A stretch of 64,000 nucleotides of DNA from Luzula sylvatica (Eukaryota > Streptophyta > Magnoliopsida > Poales > Juncaceae): positions 68,755,264-68,819,263 of the forward strand of contig OX326958.1 in assembly GCA_946800325.1 (NCBI GenBank), written 5' to 3'. The position numbers and the translations under genes were made by a program. Positions 13,622 to 26,554 of this stretch are shown one piece after another (positions within the stretch are counted from its first letter, which is position 1; each line of letters opens with the position of its first letter). A model generated the notes under the pieces. The model had not been told where the DNA came from and ran no database searches. It saw only the letters and a program-made list of their open reading frames with translations.

Positions 13622-13890
13622 CACATGAATAGAGGTGGCAAACATGCGGGTTTGAGCGATTTTGGACTAATTTTCAGCTTTGATTTTTTTTTGGATTAAG
13701 TCAATTCGGACTGGATTGAATTCTATTCGAATTTAAATTTGGTTGAAGTACTACTCGGATCATATTTGGTCGGATCGGGTCGAATTTTCAAGTTCGGAAT
13801 GATCCGGACTCGGGTTAAATCAAAATTTCGGTTTTAATCAGATGCGGATTCGTTCCAGATTCGAATTTAAATTTGGTTGAAGTACTACTC
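13622..13890. mobile_element. TCGG-rich degenerate element with 32-bp direct repeat
   Basis: It begins with an AGAGGTGGCAAACATGCGGG-like edge typical of plant non-autonomous hAT-like families and contains many GGATTCGG/TCGGACT words. A 32-bp stretch at 13725-13756 recurs unchanged at 13859-13890, 134 bp downstream, indicating an internal duplication. The assignment rests on edge and word composition only. Confidence 0.4.
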
Positions 13891-13899
13891 CACTCACAT

Positions 13900-15640
13900 C
13901 GTTGAATTTGGTGTCCATGACCATTAAAGCAACCAGCAATTGGAGTTTGAATATTGAGTCATCGACCTCCCTCATTTTCATGATGTTCCCTTTCATCGGT
14001 AGAAAACCTACAATAAATATCATTATCTCGATTCTATAATGGGGCATTTTTCAATACCCTTTTTAGATTTCTTTTTGGTTCATGTAAACTACATTGACAT
14101 ACCATTCATGTTATTATTATTTAAATCAACACACCTCTCATCAAGTTTTTAAAATATATAAAAAGGAAATAATATATTTTTTATTTAATATAAATGAAGG
14201 AGAATCAAGTTATGTTTATATATACTTCATTGTTTATCTTGTGATACAATATTTCTATATTTATATATACTTTAATGTGAGGGGTAAACAAAATTCAAAT
14301 TAAAACAACGAATCTAAAAAGACAGATATTTTTTTAAATGTTCATGAAAGTCAGAATATTTTTGAAAAAATTATCAAAAGAATATTGTCATGAAAAGTGA
14401 ATGATCAATGTGCCTTTTCGTTTTGGGTGTCTGTTTGTGCGTCTGAATTGTTGATTTGCCTGCAAGTCCAACTATATGGTAGATCCGATACAAAATAGAA
14501 CTTTGAAATTTGGAAGAAATTGAAATGCAGGGGAATTCTTAAGAAAAAAAACTCCTAATTTTTTATCAATATTTTACAAAAAATCCTCATTTTTTAGATG
14601 CTCCGAGAAACCCTCTCAATTTTTTTTTTCAAATACCCTCTTAGAAATATTAAATTTAACTTTGTATGATAATTTTTTGGGATCAAATTATCCAATCTAT
14701 TTTCGTAATATTAAATTCATTAAACCAAACTAACATCAAATCAAATGATAAAAAATAAACAACAACATACAAAATTCAACACCTAGAAAATATCTTGGCA
14801 AGAATATTTTTTTTAGCAGCTTGTTTTAATGTACATTCATTTTTTTATATATCTTTTTAATAATTTCTAGATATTTGTATTTTTGATATTGAGTAATATA
14901 ATAATTAATTATTTGATTACTATGTTATTAAATATTAATTACATATTCATACATTGTTTAAATTTGACGCAGTTGATTACGTTCAACTTTATATTTGAAT
15001 ATATTCTAAATATATAATACAATATATCATTTATACAATAGTAAATAAATTTGTTATTAATTATATATTTATTATTTTTTACTGGTTAAATAAATTACAG
15101 GTCAAATAATTTATAATTATATGGATAATACATACGGACATCTCATGCACATGCAAACGATCAAGTTTGTTGTACTTGTATCTTACATGTATGTGATTGA
15201 GGAAATAAAATTAATATTGCTTGTTCACAGTTCATGTACCACGTACATATTGTAAATTTTGCATAATATCCCTGGAAGTTCAATATTTACTTCGTGTAAT
15301 ACATAATATGAAAAACATTATAATTTTTGTTAAATATTATTTATTTGTATTATTACACAAATATCGTATCAGCAATAGTATGGATCACCGGATTAAATAG
15401 CAGTGTAATAACAAAAAAAAAAATCTAAAACACAATATAACATTATTAAATAGGGACATTTTACAATAGTAGCGAAAATCACTAGTAAATCTCACGAAGT
15501 GTTACTCACCGCCATATCGCAACATAAAATATTGATATAACATATTATTATGTCAACATCACACGAGTAATATTGTAGCTGACATCCAAACTATTATATA
15601 ACAAAAGGAAAAATTATAATTCTATTATTTATTTGGATCA
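13900..15640. other. AT-rich intergenic DNA, no gene seen
   Basis: Contains short chance frames on both strands. None has partner exons, recognisable motifs or gene-like codon use. Confidence 0.55.
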
Positions 15641-15642
15641 TG

Positions 15643-16008
15643 ATTGCAAATAGCTCGCCGTAGCACCACTATACCGTAATATATCGTTGTTTGGATCCTA
15701 AATGCTGCACGTTACAGTTTTGTTGCGTTTTTTAAACTCTCGATGATTTTTTGAATTGTACACATGAGAAAGTAGTAATTAATTAAAAAATAATTTTAAA
15801 AATAACTAAAAAATGATTCATCTTTGAATATTCATGAACGAGACATTTCAGGATATTATTTTATAATATACATTATTATACAAAATGCAAAATAATTATT
15901 AATTTTGTACGTTCGAAATAATGTTACGCCGCTAAACGCTATAGCTACACGCAATTCGCTACAAGAAAAAAAATCCTAATTGCAAGACACTAAACGTTAT
16001 TTGCAATA
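15643..16008. mobile_element. Possible MITE with ATTGCAAATA terminal inverted repeats
   Basis: ATTGCAAATA at 15643-15652 is mirrored by TATTTGCAAT at 15999-16008. Just inside both ends are GCTAC/GTAGC and CGCC/GGCG-rich words in an otherwise AT-rich region. No convincing target duplication was found. Confidence 0.3.
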
Positions 16009-16168
16009 TTGATTTGAATGGATACGAAATGAACAATGATATATTTTAAAATTTAACACTTCTTTGGGTATCTATGGAAGTATATTCCATGATTGATATT
16101 TATACATTTTTTTCTCGCAAAACCTACTTAATTAAAGTTTTCACATGCCACCAATTAAGGAACTTGAT

Positions 16169-16248
16169 CCATATATTTGTGGAGTATAGATAGCCATATA
16201 TTTGTGGAGTATAGATAGGGCCACTCCCTCCCTCCCTCCCTCCCTCCT
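16169..16248. repeat. 25-bp tandem duplication and (TCCC)n tract
   Basis: A 25-bp unit starting CCATATATTTGTGGAG is present twice head to tail at 16169-16193 and 16194-16218. It is followed by about six TCCC units near 16224-16248. Confidence 0.8.
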
Positions 16249-16249
16249 T

Positions 16250-17880
16250 CTCACATGAAATGAATGATTTGTGGGTCTCACATGCATTGATTTCTATAAA
16301 ATAACATGTGGGTCCCACCTGTCAATGGCTCGAGAGAGTGAAAATGAGAGTGGAGGAGGAAATGGTCGTAGCATATTTGTGCCCTACCTACTTGCTACTT
16401 GTTAGAAGATTGGTCACAATGCAAGGACAAGGACAACCACATATAAATAAAAAAAAAAGAAAAAAAGAAGAAGCTAAACATACAAACAATACAAAATGGT
16501 TAATAAGAAAACAATAAACAATGTTGATGAAGGACGTTTTGATGAGAATAAATATTAGTAAGGGTAGAATACTGAGTATAATTTTCTCAAGACTATTTTC
16601 AAATATCGAGAAAAGTCAGGGTCTTTTTTGAAAAATTTCACTGAAAAATATTATGCAAAGAAGTACACTAGAAATAAAAGGTAGACAAGTACAGTCATAA
16701 TAAAATCGTGAGATATTTTTTATTTTAAAAAAAGTACTTAATATTAAACTTACCCACACGACCTGACGACCACTCAAATTATTGTCACGTCCAAAACAAC
16801 AAACAAACACGAAAAAAATCTGAAATATCTGATAACAAGTTAACAACTCACTAATTCTTTCAACTATAATAATAATAATAATAATAGTAATAATAATAAT
16901 CGGGTGATGCTATTGCAAAATATAAAATGACTTAACAAAAAATAAATTCTGAAAAATGACTATTTTGCCCCCAATTATAATAATGTACTATTTAGTGTTC
17001 TTATTTATTAACACTATTACATTTTATAAATTGTGCGAAAAACAAATTATATATAAAAAATCATACTTTAAAAATAACTTGCACAAATTTTATTGAATCA
17101 ACATATTAAAAATAATAATTTGCAAAATTTACATGGGATATTCTTGGATAGCAATTTGTTTTTGTAATACAAAGATCGAACACAATTTTTTAAAATTTTG
17201 AAAATTGAAGAACATATTTTGTTTTAGTTTGTCTTATAATATTCACTAGCAAGAGAGAATATACGAGTATATTTATTCATTTATGTTTTCGTATTTGCTA
17301 GATTTTATTTTGTACATTAGAAATAATAATACATATTGTTTGCATACAAAATAATAAATAACAATTGCCATAAACGAGGATAAAATGGTCATTAGTTTGA
17401 TTTTTTTAAATTACTCTTTGTTAAATCATGTTAGATTTTGCAATAGCCTCATCCTAATAATCTAATTAACTAAATTAATTCTAACCTTATCAGTTTCTAC
17501 TTATTAGTTATTATCAGATCTACTACCAAGAGTTACTAATCTCATAAACTCGGTCCACGTAAATACATCATGGCACAATATTTCACTGACATTTTGGTTC
17601 CACATACCAAATATTGTATATATAAATTATACACTGGGTGTATTCAAAAATATTAGCGACATAAGTTATGATAAAGTATTTGTGTGGTCTTTTTGCGTAT
17701 ACACCCTCAAAGAATAAGATATTTAAGTTAAAAGGAACTTTTTTATAGTAATGATGTTCCGTTTTTATGTGAAAAGTACTTTGGCGGGGTTTTGGGTGTG
17801 ATTAACTTTATCGGTTGGTGAAACAGAGAAAAGGAAGAGAAAAGAGGTAGGTAAGAGATTGGTGGTTGAATTCGGAGCCA
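16250..17880. other. Intergenic DNA upstream of G6PDH, no gene seen
   Basis: Contains an (AAT)n microsatellite at about 16866-16900 and short frames with no support. The last 100 bp become purine-rich ahead of the G6PDH TATA box. Confidence 0.5.
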
Positions 17881-17886
17881 ATTTAG

Positions 17887-18824
17887 TATATAAACCAATG
17901 CAAATTTGTTAAATCGAAGTTGAATTCAAGCATATTTGGTTTTTTTGGGTGTCGTCTGAGAAAATCTCTTGCTGGTTTTGAGGTTCTTTTCTGAACTTTA
18001 TCTCTAGTTCCTGAATAATTGGATAGCATACTTTTAGTTTATTTTGGAGTTGTTTAGATGAATTTAAGTTGATTGGTATGATTTATTTGATTTTTGTTTT
18101 TGGTAATTGGGTAAAGATTTTTTAGGTAAGAAGTTGCTTTCTTTTTCTGTCTGTACTCTCCCTCTATACTGTATTGAATTTTGATGGGCAAGTTTTTTTT
18201 TTATTAATTTGTGCTTTATTTTGGGATAAACGCATGCTTATTATATTCCCAATTTATTATTAGTGCCAATCGAGGTCCTTTTTGTGCTGTATTAAAGGAA
18301 GATTTCTTCTCATCTCTTTATCCAAATCGCTGTATAATCCCTGCCTGGTAGATATTTCTCTCTCTAATTCGAATACATGAACATTTATTTGGTTTAGTTT
18401 GTAGATTTGAACTCAATTTGCAATTAAGGCCACTTGATTTCATTTTTTGTGCTGTTTCCAAGGATCTCAAACTTCTTTAAGTAGCTTTGTTGTGGGAGAG
18501 TATCGAAGGTTTAGATTGCAAATTCAATTTGTTGTTTAAATTTTCAGAATTAAGATGACATTTCCTAGTCCCCTTTTCAAAACCCCATATTTTTATCGAT
18601 TTCTGGTTTTTATTTTTATTGATTTTAAATGACTACCAAATCGGATGCAATTTTATTCTTTATTCGTATATTTGATTTCCTTAATTACTCAAAAAGTTCC
18701 AAGTTTGACTATTTCGAAGCAAAACTCAAAATTCTTCGTTAATTCGACACATTTTTATCCCATATATAACGCCAAATCCTCAATAATTACATGCAGGCCC
18801 CAAATTGAACCAAATTAACTCGCA
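17887..18824 (+). promoter_or_regulatory. G6PDH TATA box and 5' untranslated region, probably with an intron
   Basis: TATATAAA at 17887-17894 is a good TATA box. The coding start is about 930 bp further on, and that stretch is T-rich like a plant leader intron. A plausible acceptor ATGCAG ends at 18796, followed by a short leader into the ATG at 18825. The donor is not certain. Confidence 0.45.
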
Positions 18825-21196
18825 ATGTCTGGATCTACTGGATCTTCTCCTTCATCAAGAAGAAATAGTTTCATAAACGAGTCCTTCTCCGAAGAAAAGG
18901 ATCTTGTTTTGAATTCAGAGCAAGGCTCCTTATCCATTATTGTTCTCGGCGCCTCTGGTGACTTGGCCAAGAAGAAAACTTTTCCTGCTCTCTTCAATCT
19001 CTTCAAACAGGTATATTAAATATTAATTATCGTTACATCCTAACTTTAGTCTTAATTATTTATTAATAATGAATTGTATCGATAGGGATTTTTGCAATCG
19101 AGCGAGGTGAATATTTTCGGTTATGCGAGAACCAAGCTTTCTGACGATGATCTAAGAGATCGAATTCGAGTGTATGAATATTCCTAATTCATATAACTCA
19201 ATCAATTTCATAATTAATTAATTAATCTCTGATTTGTCGATACAGATATCTCAGCAAGGGAGGAACTGCAACCCAAGAAATCCTATCAGACTTCCTACAA
19301 CTGGTAAATAAATAAATACAACGCAAAGTCGATTTAATTTTCGAAAATCCAAAGGGCAGAATAGTAATTTTAGTTATATTATTATTATTTATTTAATATA
19401 GATAAAGTATGTGAGTGGAGGTTATGATAGCAAAGAAGGATTTATGGCGTTGAATAAGGAGATTTCAGAGCATGAATTGGCGAAAAATAGTTATGGGAGT
19501 TCTAGAAGGCTCTTTTATTTGGCGTTGCCTCCTTCCGTGTATCCTTCTGTGTGCAAAATGATCAAAACCTATTGCATGAATGAATGTAATAATTAATTCT
19601 CTCTCTTTTATATTATTTCTTTTTGTTATTTTTTTATTAATTTTGTTTTATTTTGTTGTAGCGGAGACAAGTGGATGGGCTAGAATTGTTGTAGAGAAGC
19701 CATTTGGAAAGGATTTGGATTCGGCTGAGGAGCTCAGTGCTGAGATTGGCGCGCTTTTTGAGGAGCCACAACTTTATAGAATCGATCACTATTTAGGAAA
19801 AGAACTCGTTCAAAACTTGGTAATTTATTTTTTATATTTAAATTCATAATAAAAAGAACGTGGTTTTTTATTATAAATAAAATTGGGGGTTTAATGTGTA
19901 GCTGGTGCTGAGGTTTGCGAACCGATTCTTCTTGCCTCTTTGGAATAGAGATAATATCGCAAATATACAGGTACTAAATTGTGAATTACTTTACTTTTTT
20001 TTTTGTTTCAATTATCACAATTTGTATTTAATTAAGCTGTATTATTTCTTTTTATTAATTTGCAGATAGTGTTTAGGGAAGATTTTGGAACTGAGGGCCG
20101 TGGTGGATATTTCGATGAATATGGGTATATATATAATTATAGTTTTATTGATATTAATGAATCAAAATATGGATTTTTGGATTAATTGGTTATCTAATTT
20201 TGAACTTTCATGCAGAATTATCCGCGATATTATTCAGAACCATTTACTCCAGGTAAACATACTGTTCAAAATATTTTCTTTTCTTTTTTTTCTTATTTTT
20301 GAGGAAAAAAATATAACATGTACGATTTTTATTAAGGTCTTTTGCTTAGTTGCAATGGAGAAGCCAATTTCACTCAAACCAGAGCACATCAGAGACGAGA
20401 AAGTCAAGGTACCAAAATAAACGAACAAAAACCCACAAATTACATATTTACCCTTTTAATACACTAATATATTTATTTTGAAATTTGAAATTTTAGGTCT
20501 TGCAATCTGTACAGCCAATAAAGCATGAAGAAGTGGTACTTGGACAATACGAGGGTTACACTGACGATCCCACCGTGTCAAAAGACTCAAATACCCCTAC
20601 TTTTGCCACTGTTGTTCTCAGGATTCACAATGAAAGATGGGAAGGTATAGAACTATTTTTAATTTAGAATTAATTTGTTTTTTTTTTTTGCAAAATAAAC
20701 TTGCATGTAAACATAAGGGTAATTTGGTCCTTTTTCAGGTGTTCCTTTTATTCTTAAGGCTGGAAAAGCATTGAATTCGAGCAAAGCTGAAATTAGGGTT
20801 CAATTTAAGGATGTCCCTGGCGATATATTCAAATGTATTTTACCTAATTTCATCAAATTGAATTAAAAAATCATAAAATTTAATTTTATTTCTCTAATTT
20901 GATTCTTTCATTGGGATGATTAAAGGCAAGAAGCAAGGGAGGAACGAGTTTGTTATAAGGCTTCAACCGAAAGAAGCCATGTACATGAAACTCACGGTAT
21001 AAAATCGTAATTGCAAAATTGTAGAATTCCTAAATATTGCAGGGTTAGGCAATTCTAAGAACGGTGCAATTATTTCAGGTGAAAAAACCAGGATTGGATA
21101 TGTCGACTATACAAAGCGAACTAGATTTATCTTATGGCATGCGGTACCAAGACGTACCAATCCCCGAAGCTTACGAACGCTTAATTCTCGACACGT

Positions 21197-21246
<50 letters not shown>

Positions 21247-21624
21247 ATTTTCATATAATAAACACCTATCAAAATACTTAATTCTGAAAAAAATGATTTA
21301 ATTTATTTTATTAATACAGAATAAGGGGAGACCAACAACATTTCGTACGTAGAGACGAGCTAAAGGTTTGTTCTTGATTACAAATATTACAACCATAATT
21401 TAGCAAAAAGATAAATTAAATAAACTTTCTAACTTTTACTCGTAATAATGTATTAGGCGGCATGGGAGATATTCACGCCAATATTACACGATATAGATGA
21501 TGGTAAGTTAAAGTCGGTGCCGTACAAAAGGGGGAGTCGCGGACCAGACGAAGCAGACGAGTTACTCTCTCGAACCGGATACGTTCAGACTCACGGCTAC
21601 ATTTGGATTCCACCCACTCTTTAA
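18825..21624 (+). CDS. G6PD: Glucose-6-phosphate 1-dehydrogenase, cytosolic isoform
   Basis: Catalyses the NADP-dependent first step of the oxidative pentose phosphate pathway. Fifteen coding exons by GT/AG and phase: 18825-19010, 19086-19171, 19246-19303, 19402-19585, 19662-19819, 19902-19970, 20066-20124, 20216-20252, 20337-20408, 20497-20644, 20739-20834, 20926-20996, 21079-21194, 21320-21365 and 21457-21624. The total is 1554 nt, 517 residues, matching cytosolic plant forms (about 510-517). Visible: the NADP-binding [10 protein letters not shown] at 42-51, the substrate-site signature RIDHYLGKE at 211-219, [14 protein letters not shown] just after it, and the C-terminal [12 protein letters not shown]. 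The N-terminus is a short Ser-rich tail with no plastid transit peptide or regulatory Cys region, so a cytosolic location is inferred. It is convergent with the PUX1-like gene. Confidence 0.97.
21201..21242. repeat. (TC)21 microsatellite in G6PDH intron 13
   Basis: Forty-two bases of perfect TC start six bases after the donor GT at 21195 of the intron between exons 13 and 14. Confidence 0.95.
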
Positions 21625-21781
21625 TGGGAAATTAAGTAATGTATTTGTTTATGCATTTGGTTATGTTGTTTAGCTAGGTTTATTTGAGGCAATTTGTGTT
21701 GTAAGAATTTGCACTAGGGATTGTAGTTCTGTGCTCTTCTTCTTGTTGTATGAGTCTTGAGAGAGAGGTTTGTATGCTTGG

Positions 21782-21787
21782 AATAAA
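21782..21787 (+). terminator. Probable G6PDH polyadenylation signal AATAAA
   Basis: AATAAA lies about 160 bp after the stop codon, preceded by a T/G-rich stretch, as is usual for plant 3' ends. Confidence 0.5.
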
Positions 21788-22060
21788 AGTGATTTTGTTG
21801 TGTTTTTAATAAGTTAAATCAATAAGGTTTACATTTGTGCACAATTTTGATGTTACAATCATATGGATTTTCATGTATACCGCTTAAAACCTCAGAATAT
21901 CAAGTATACTCTCGAAAATATGAAACTGAAATATTATTATCCTTACGAACATAAGAAATACCATCAATACCTCATATGATTTTTTTTGTAAAAAATACCA
22001 AATCTGCCCTTTTTCTGTACTTTCCTATTTCACATGAGCATTTTATGAGGGGTTTGGGAA

Positions 22061-22254
22061 TGGTCCAACAGTCGTTGGAGGATGTTCCGACCAATGCACT
22101 AATGACTTTTGGATGATGATTTTAATGATAGTTTCTTAACATGACATATACACGATCAACGATGGTTAAAAGGAACATCACAACTATCATGAGAGTCATC
22201 ATCCAAGGATCATTAGTGTATTGGTCGGAGCATTCTTCGACAACTGTTCGATCA
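22061..22254. mobile_element. Imperfect foldback element between convergent genes
   Basis: The left arm 22061-22132 and right arm 22183-22254 are inverted copies of about 72 bp at roughly 80% identity by eye, sharing for example TCATTAGTG and ATTGGTCGGA. The loop is about 50 bp. Weaker pairing extends outward to about 22030 and 22290. No transposase or clear target duplication, so MITE-like at best. Confidence 0.55.
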
Positions 22255-22639
22255 TAGTACCCGTACCCGCATTCTATGCACATCATGTGTGGGAACACAT
22301 GAAATTGGCCATGCACCTTACACGGAAAATGTTATGTGATAGTTTACATGTAAATTAATACGTCATCCAATTGATACGTTAATAAACATACATGTTAATT
22401 GACACGTCAACTCCAATTAATCATCCTCGAGTGTCGCTGCTGGCACAGAGTTAGTCGATGCTTATTCTTCAGATACCATCATTGTTTCTTCTCCGAGAAA
22501 ATAAGTTTCGAGTGCCACATCAAAGATGTTGGAGTGTCTTTTGGGACACCATATATAATCCCCACCTTAAATGAACCTTTTAATAAACCTACTTTTTTAA
22601 TTATACTGAGCATATTATTGTTTTGATATTTGAAACCAT

Positions 22640-22963
22640 TAAAACAGTACTTTATTTTTGTGTAAAAGATAGTTGGAACCACTGAAACATCCATAATTAT
22701 GTAGACAAACCAGGAAAGGTTTTTAGTTTTTACAATCTAAATAAAAAGCAAATATAAACCAGCACAAGAGCCATTCATTTTTCCAAAAAAAAAGTAGAAA
22801 TAATTGTGTAATAATCAACAATTAAGCGCATTTGCCCTTGTACTTCCTTGAAATCTGCCAAAAAAAATCAAATTATAATCTACAAGGATAATATGAATGT
22901 ACTTCTTTAAAAAGGGTATAATCACAAAATTAGATGACTATAAATAACTTACCGGTTAATTTA
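22640..22963 (-). other. PUX1-like 3' untranslated region with a probable intron
   Basis: Just after the stop codon the minus strand reads TTAACCG then GTAAGTTA, a strong donor (GT at 22951-22952), and an acceptor TTTGGCAG ends at 22855, so a 3' leader intron of about 98 bp is likely. The junction is only about 11 nt past the stop, too close to trigger classical nonsense-mediated decay. A minus-strand AATAAA at 22651-22656 may be the poly(A) signal. Confidence 0.5.
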
Positions 22964-24630
22964 TCAAAGTTTGAACCATTTGGGCTTAGTGGTCTTTTTT
23001 GCCGCAGGTCTAGGGTTGGGATTAATAGTTGGTACAGTATCTGGTACGGCAGTTGGTACCGGTTCAGGTACCACTAAATCTTCTTGTTTCGGTACGGGTT
23101 CGAGCCCATTTAAAGACTGAATTTCTTCATTTAAATACGGTCCCGTCTTCGTTTCTTCGTTATTCCACTCCGAATCTACATCACACAATTAAAATTCAAA
23201 ATACCAAACCAAATTACAAGTCAATTAAACTAAAAATAAGATAACGAAAAAGTATTAAATTAAAAATTAAAGAAAATTACCATTTGGTAGATCATAAGAA
23301 AAATAAATAATCGCTCCAGGTGCAAATCCAGCAGAGTACAAATCTTTCGAATTATCTTTTATTCTCTCTTTGGGAGGCGTCGTATCTTAAAATCAGACAA
23401 AAATTTAAATACTATTTCAAATATAAATAAATAAAAGAAAATCAAATTGTTCATATAAAATGAAATAAAAAAGTTAAATACTTACATAAATAGAAAGGCA
23501 GGTCAGGACGAGCGATTACTTTATTTAGCAAATCAATTAAATCTTGAATTTTTTCTGAAGGTTTGAATTTGGCTTCGAGAATGTAATTATCAGGAAATTT
23601 CACTCTTATAACAGCCTGCAAAATTAACGAAAAAAAGAATATTCATGTTTATTGAATTTGGTGGAAATTTTTAAAGTTTTTTAAGAAGGGTACTTTGGTA
23701 ATTTTAGCTCTCTTTGCCGCAGCCTCAGCTTCCCGGATTTTACGAGTCTTCAGAACTTGCGAATCAGCTATAAATTATTTCATTTTATTAATATTGAATA
23801 TAATAGTGATTTTGTACTATATTAGAAGTTAAAACATTTTAATTATAATTAATACCTCCAATTTTGTCACCCATGAGTCGAAAATAGTCCCCTGGAGTAA
23901 ATTCGTAAAAATCATCGTCTTCATCTATACAAATAATTTATAAAATTAGACTCAAAAGCATAATTTTACAAAATAAATTCACATTTTTTTATATTTATAA
24001 AATATTGATACCTTGTGTAGAGGGAGGGGTTTCATTGGGTCCAGTTGAGCTTGAAAACGTGTTTGTGAAAACACGAATTTCGTGACCGAGTTTTTCAGAG
24101 ATAATTGAAAGCTTGTCCTGTGAGATTTCAAGAGGAAAGTGGTACGTTTTCAGTTTCTGAAACCAACACAAGACAAAAGAAGAAACAAACTTCATGACTG
24201 TTTTACTTTTTAACTCAATTATATAACTAGCTGCTAATCAAAGATCCTAAAATTCAACTCAAAAGAGCCTTAATTAGAACAAATCGGGGTTTAATTTGTT
24301 TTAAGATTACTGTGTTTTGTGAGATTCATACGAAATAACCGAGTCGTGAGAACATCAATGAAGGTCTTGAGAACATTAAACCAGCAAATTTCCTCAGAAA
24401 ATTACACATCCTCACTAAAATAAGCTAATCAAGAACCCACGAGGGAGAAATTCGCCAAAATAAAATTATTAAAAACCACAAAACGAGTTCTAGATCGATC
24501 TACTAACCAATCCAAACAACAGTAAGCTCAATCCAAGATATCAACTCATCAATTTACAACACGAAGTAATACAAGAATAAAAAACTAAGAAAAAAAGACA
24601 AACCTTAGGTGGGTTCGCATCCATATCCAT
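22964..24630 (-). CDS. PUX1: Plant UBX domain-containing protein 1-like (PUX1)
   Basis: UBX-domain cofactor that binds the AAA-ATPase CDC48/p97; Arabidopsis PUX1 promotes CDC48 hexamer disassembly. Minus-strand exons: 24604-24630, 24012-24156, 23856-23924, 23694-23767, 23486-23615, 23281-23385 and 22964-23175. They sum to 762 nt, 253 residues, near the 251 of Arabidopsis PUX1. The N-terminal part carries DEDDDFYEFTPGDYFRLMG and KTRKIREAEAAAKRAK. The UBX fold runs about 106-183, from VIRVKFPDNY through PSEKIQDLIDLL and LPFYLYTTPPK to SAGFAPGAIIYFSYD. The tail is Pro/Val-rich and ends KPKWFKL. The start is the first of two in-frame ATGs (24630 or 24624). The hexamer-disassembly role is carried over from the family, not seen in the sequence. 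Confidence 0.93.
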
Positions 24631-24945
24631 GAGAAATCGGGAATAGCTGATTCGTCCTCCAAGCTCAAGAAAAGTATCTCTCAAAGCTTCGATCTTTCCT
24701 TTCTATATGATCGGAAGCCTCCTCTCCACGAAAGAACGGAAACAAACGAAGGGATTTCCAAATATAATCCAGGATTTAGTCTCTTGGTTCTTTACCCAAT
24801 CTCATGCACTGATGCACTACAAACTCCGAAATTCATATTCTAGTTTCTGTATTCTGCGGCCTGCCGACTACCAAGTAACCGGAATTTCAGATCTCGGGTT
24901 GGTAACTGAAAAGCCATATATTATGTGCAATATATATATGGGCTC
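24631..24945 (-). promoter_or_regulatory. PUX1-like gene leader and probable TATA region
   Basis: On the minus strand a TATA-rich stretch (CCATATATATATTGCAC) lies at about 24924-24940, roughly 300 bp above the start codon. The long plus-strand frame here is a by-product of the leader and promoter. Confidence 0.3.
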
Positions 24946-24959
24946 CCTTTGGCAATCCC

Positions 24960-26550
24960 AAAAATAAAAAAATATCACTGATGTGATGACCAAGTTTTAT
25001 TAGGTTTAAAAGTTACAAAATAGTCGTTATAAATAATTCAATTTTTTAAAGGTCATTTTTTTGTCCAGATTTTTCATTGGTCATTTCATTGTCTTTTATT
25101 TTTCCTAGCCTAGTGCATTCATGTCAATGTTGTTTCAGTTCATAAAACTAAGTAAAACTTTTAAGTTTCAAGCCACCTTATTGAAATAGACATCAACAAA
25201 GCAACATTTTTTTTTTTCTAAATTCTTGTTAAAGAGTTGTTCAAATCAAAAACCGAAAATAGTTTAAACCCCGGATCTTAAACGAGAGAGAGAAAAACAA
25301 ATAAAATTATTATACAATTTATTTTAAAGATCAAGAGTTACGAAGATAAAAATAAAAATTGATGGGAAGAAATGAACAAACAAGGTAAAAGTTAAAGTGA
25401 CGGTAAAGTTATCATAAAATATGGGATTAAATGTGAGATAACTTTATCATTACTCCAACAAGTGACAACATCTTATACTTCATTCTCCTATTATTCTAGT
25501 TTATTCCAAATATTTATATGTTTGTTTGACAAACAATTAGAAAATAAGTTGTGTTATCTCCAATTTATTCAGCATCCAAATTCCGAAAAGCACCTTGAGA
25601 AATAGGGATTAGTCCTCGTGAACTTAACGGAATTATATATTGTGGTTAAAATATATGAACAATCACAAATTACTAAAATATTTTTTTGACTATAAAATAA
25701 CAAGTACTCTGAAATAAAACTATAACAGAAACAACTTTACTACAATCTAATTAATAAACACCAACAAATCATCTGCATGTATTAATATTAATATTTAATT
25801 TTAATTCTGTTTTATTTTTGTGCGTACCAGAAAATTATCAATATTCCAAATTCCAAATACAATATCAATATCTAGTCAATTGCACAATTCATGCATAATT
25901 GACTTATTAATGGTTAATTGGAAAACAATTACACCAATTGAGGTTTAATAGTCAATAAGGTTTAGTTTCAAATTTAGTTATATCTTTACTACTATCTTGT
26001 AATAATAGTTGAAGTTTGTAAGACTTTAATAATGAGACAATTGAATTTTATGTGGCAATTAATTATTAATGATAGTTAAGGTAAGATGAATTTGAAACAA
26101 CAATAAACAACATAAACTAAATGGCAAATTTGAGTTGTATATTTGGGCAAGGGCGATGTTATTTTAAGAGAGATATTTTGGGATTGAGAAATTTTTTGAG
26201 AAAAATTAAAATATGATTCATTTTGTCAAAAAATAGTAACAAATATATGCCGCCTTTAGCTCTTACCTTCATCGTTTTCAACTAAAATTGATAAAAAATA
26301 ATAGTAATCGATATGACATAAATGTTGTACAAAAAATAGTAACAAATATTCTCTGCAAATCTAATTTTGTCCGCATAATATAAGTCAAATTCAACAATAA
26401 CTCGGGCTGAATCCACACAATTAAAATTTGATCCAGTCCCCAATCATCCCAAAAAATCCAAGGTATCCCAAATCAGTCAAGTTCATCAGTAATTATGACT
26501 GATATGGGTGTAACTGGGTTGTTTCGATTCTAAAATTAATACAAAAAACT
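24960..26550. other. AT-rich intergenic DNA, no gene seen
   Basis: No coding frame, RNA gene or mobile element that I can support. Composition is uniformly AT-rich. Confidence 0.6.
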
Positions 26551-26554
26551 TCAC

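Noticed and set aside
19580..20420. Frames running through G6PDH introns
   Set aside because: These are intron read-through; the exon set with GT/AG borders gives the conserved protein.
24707..24967. 86-codon plus-strand frame upstream of the PUX1-like gene
   Set aside because: It lies on the leader and promoter of the minus-strand gene, with no recognisable motif.
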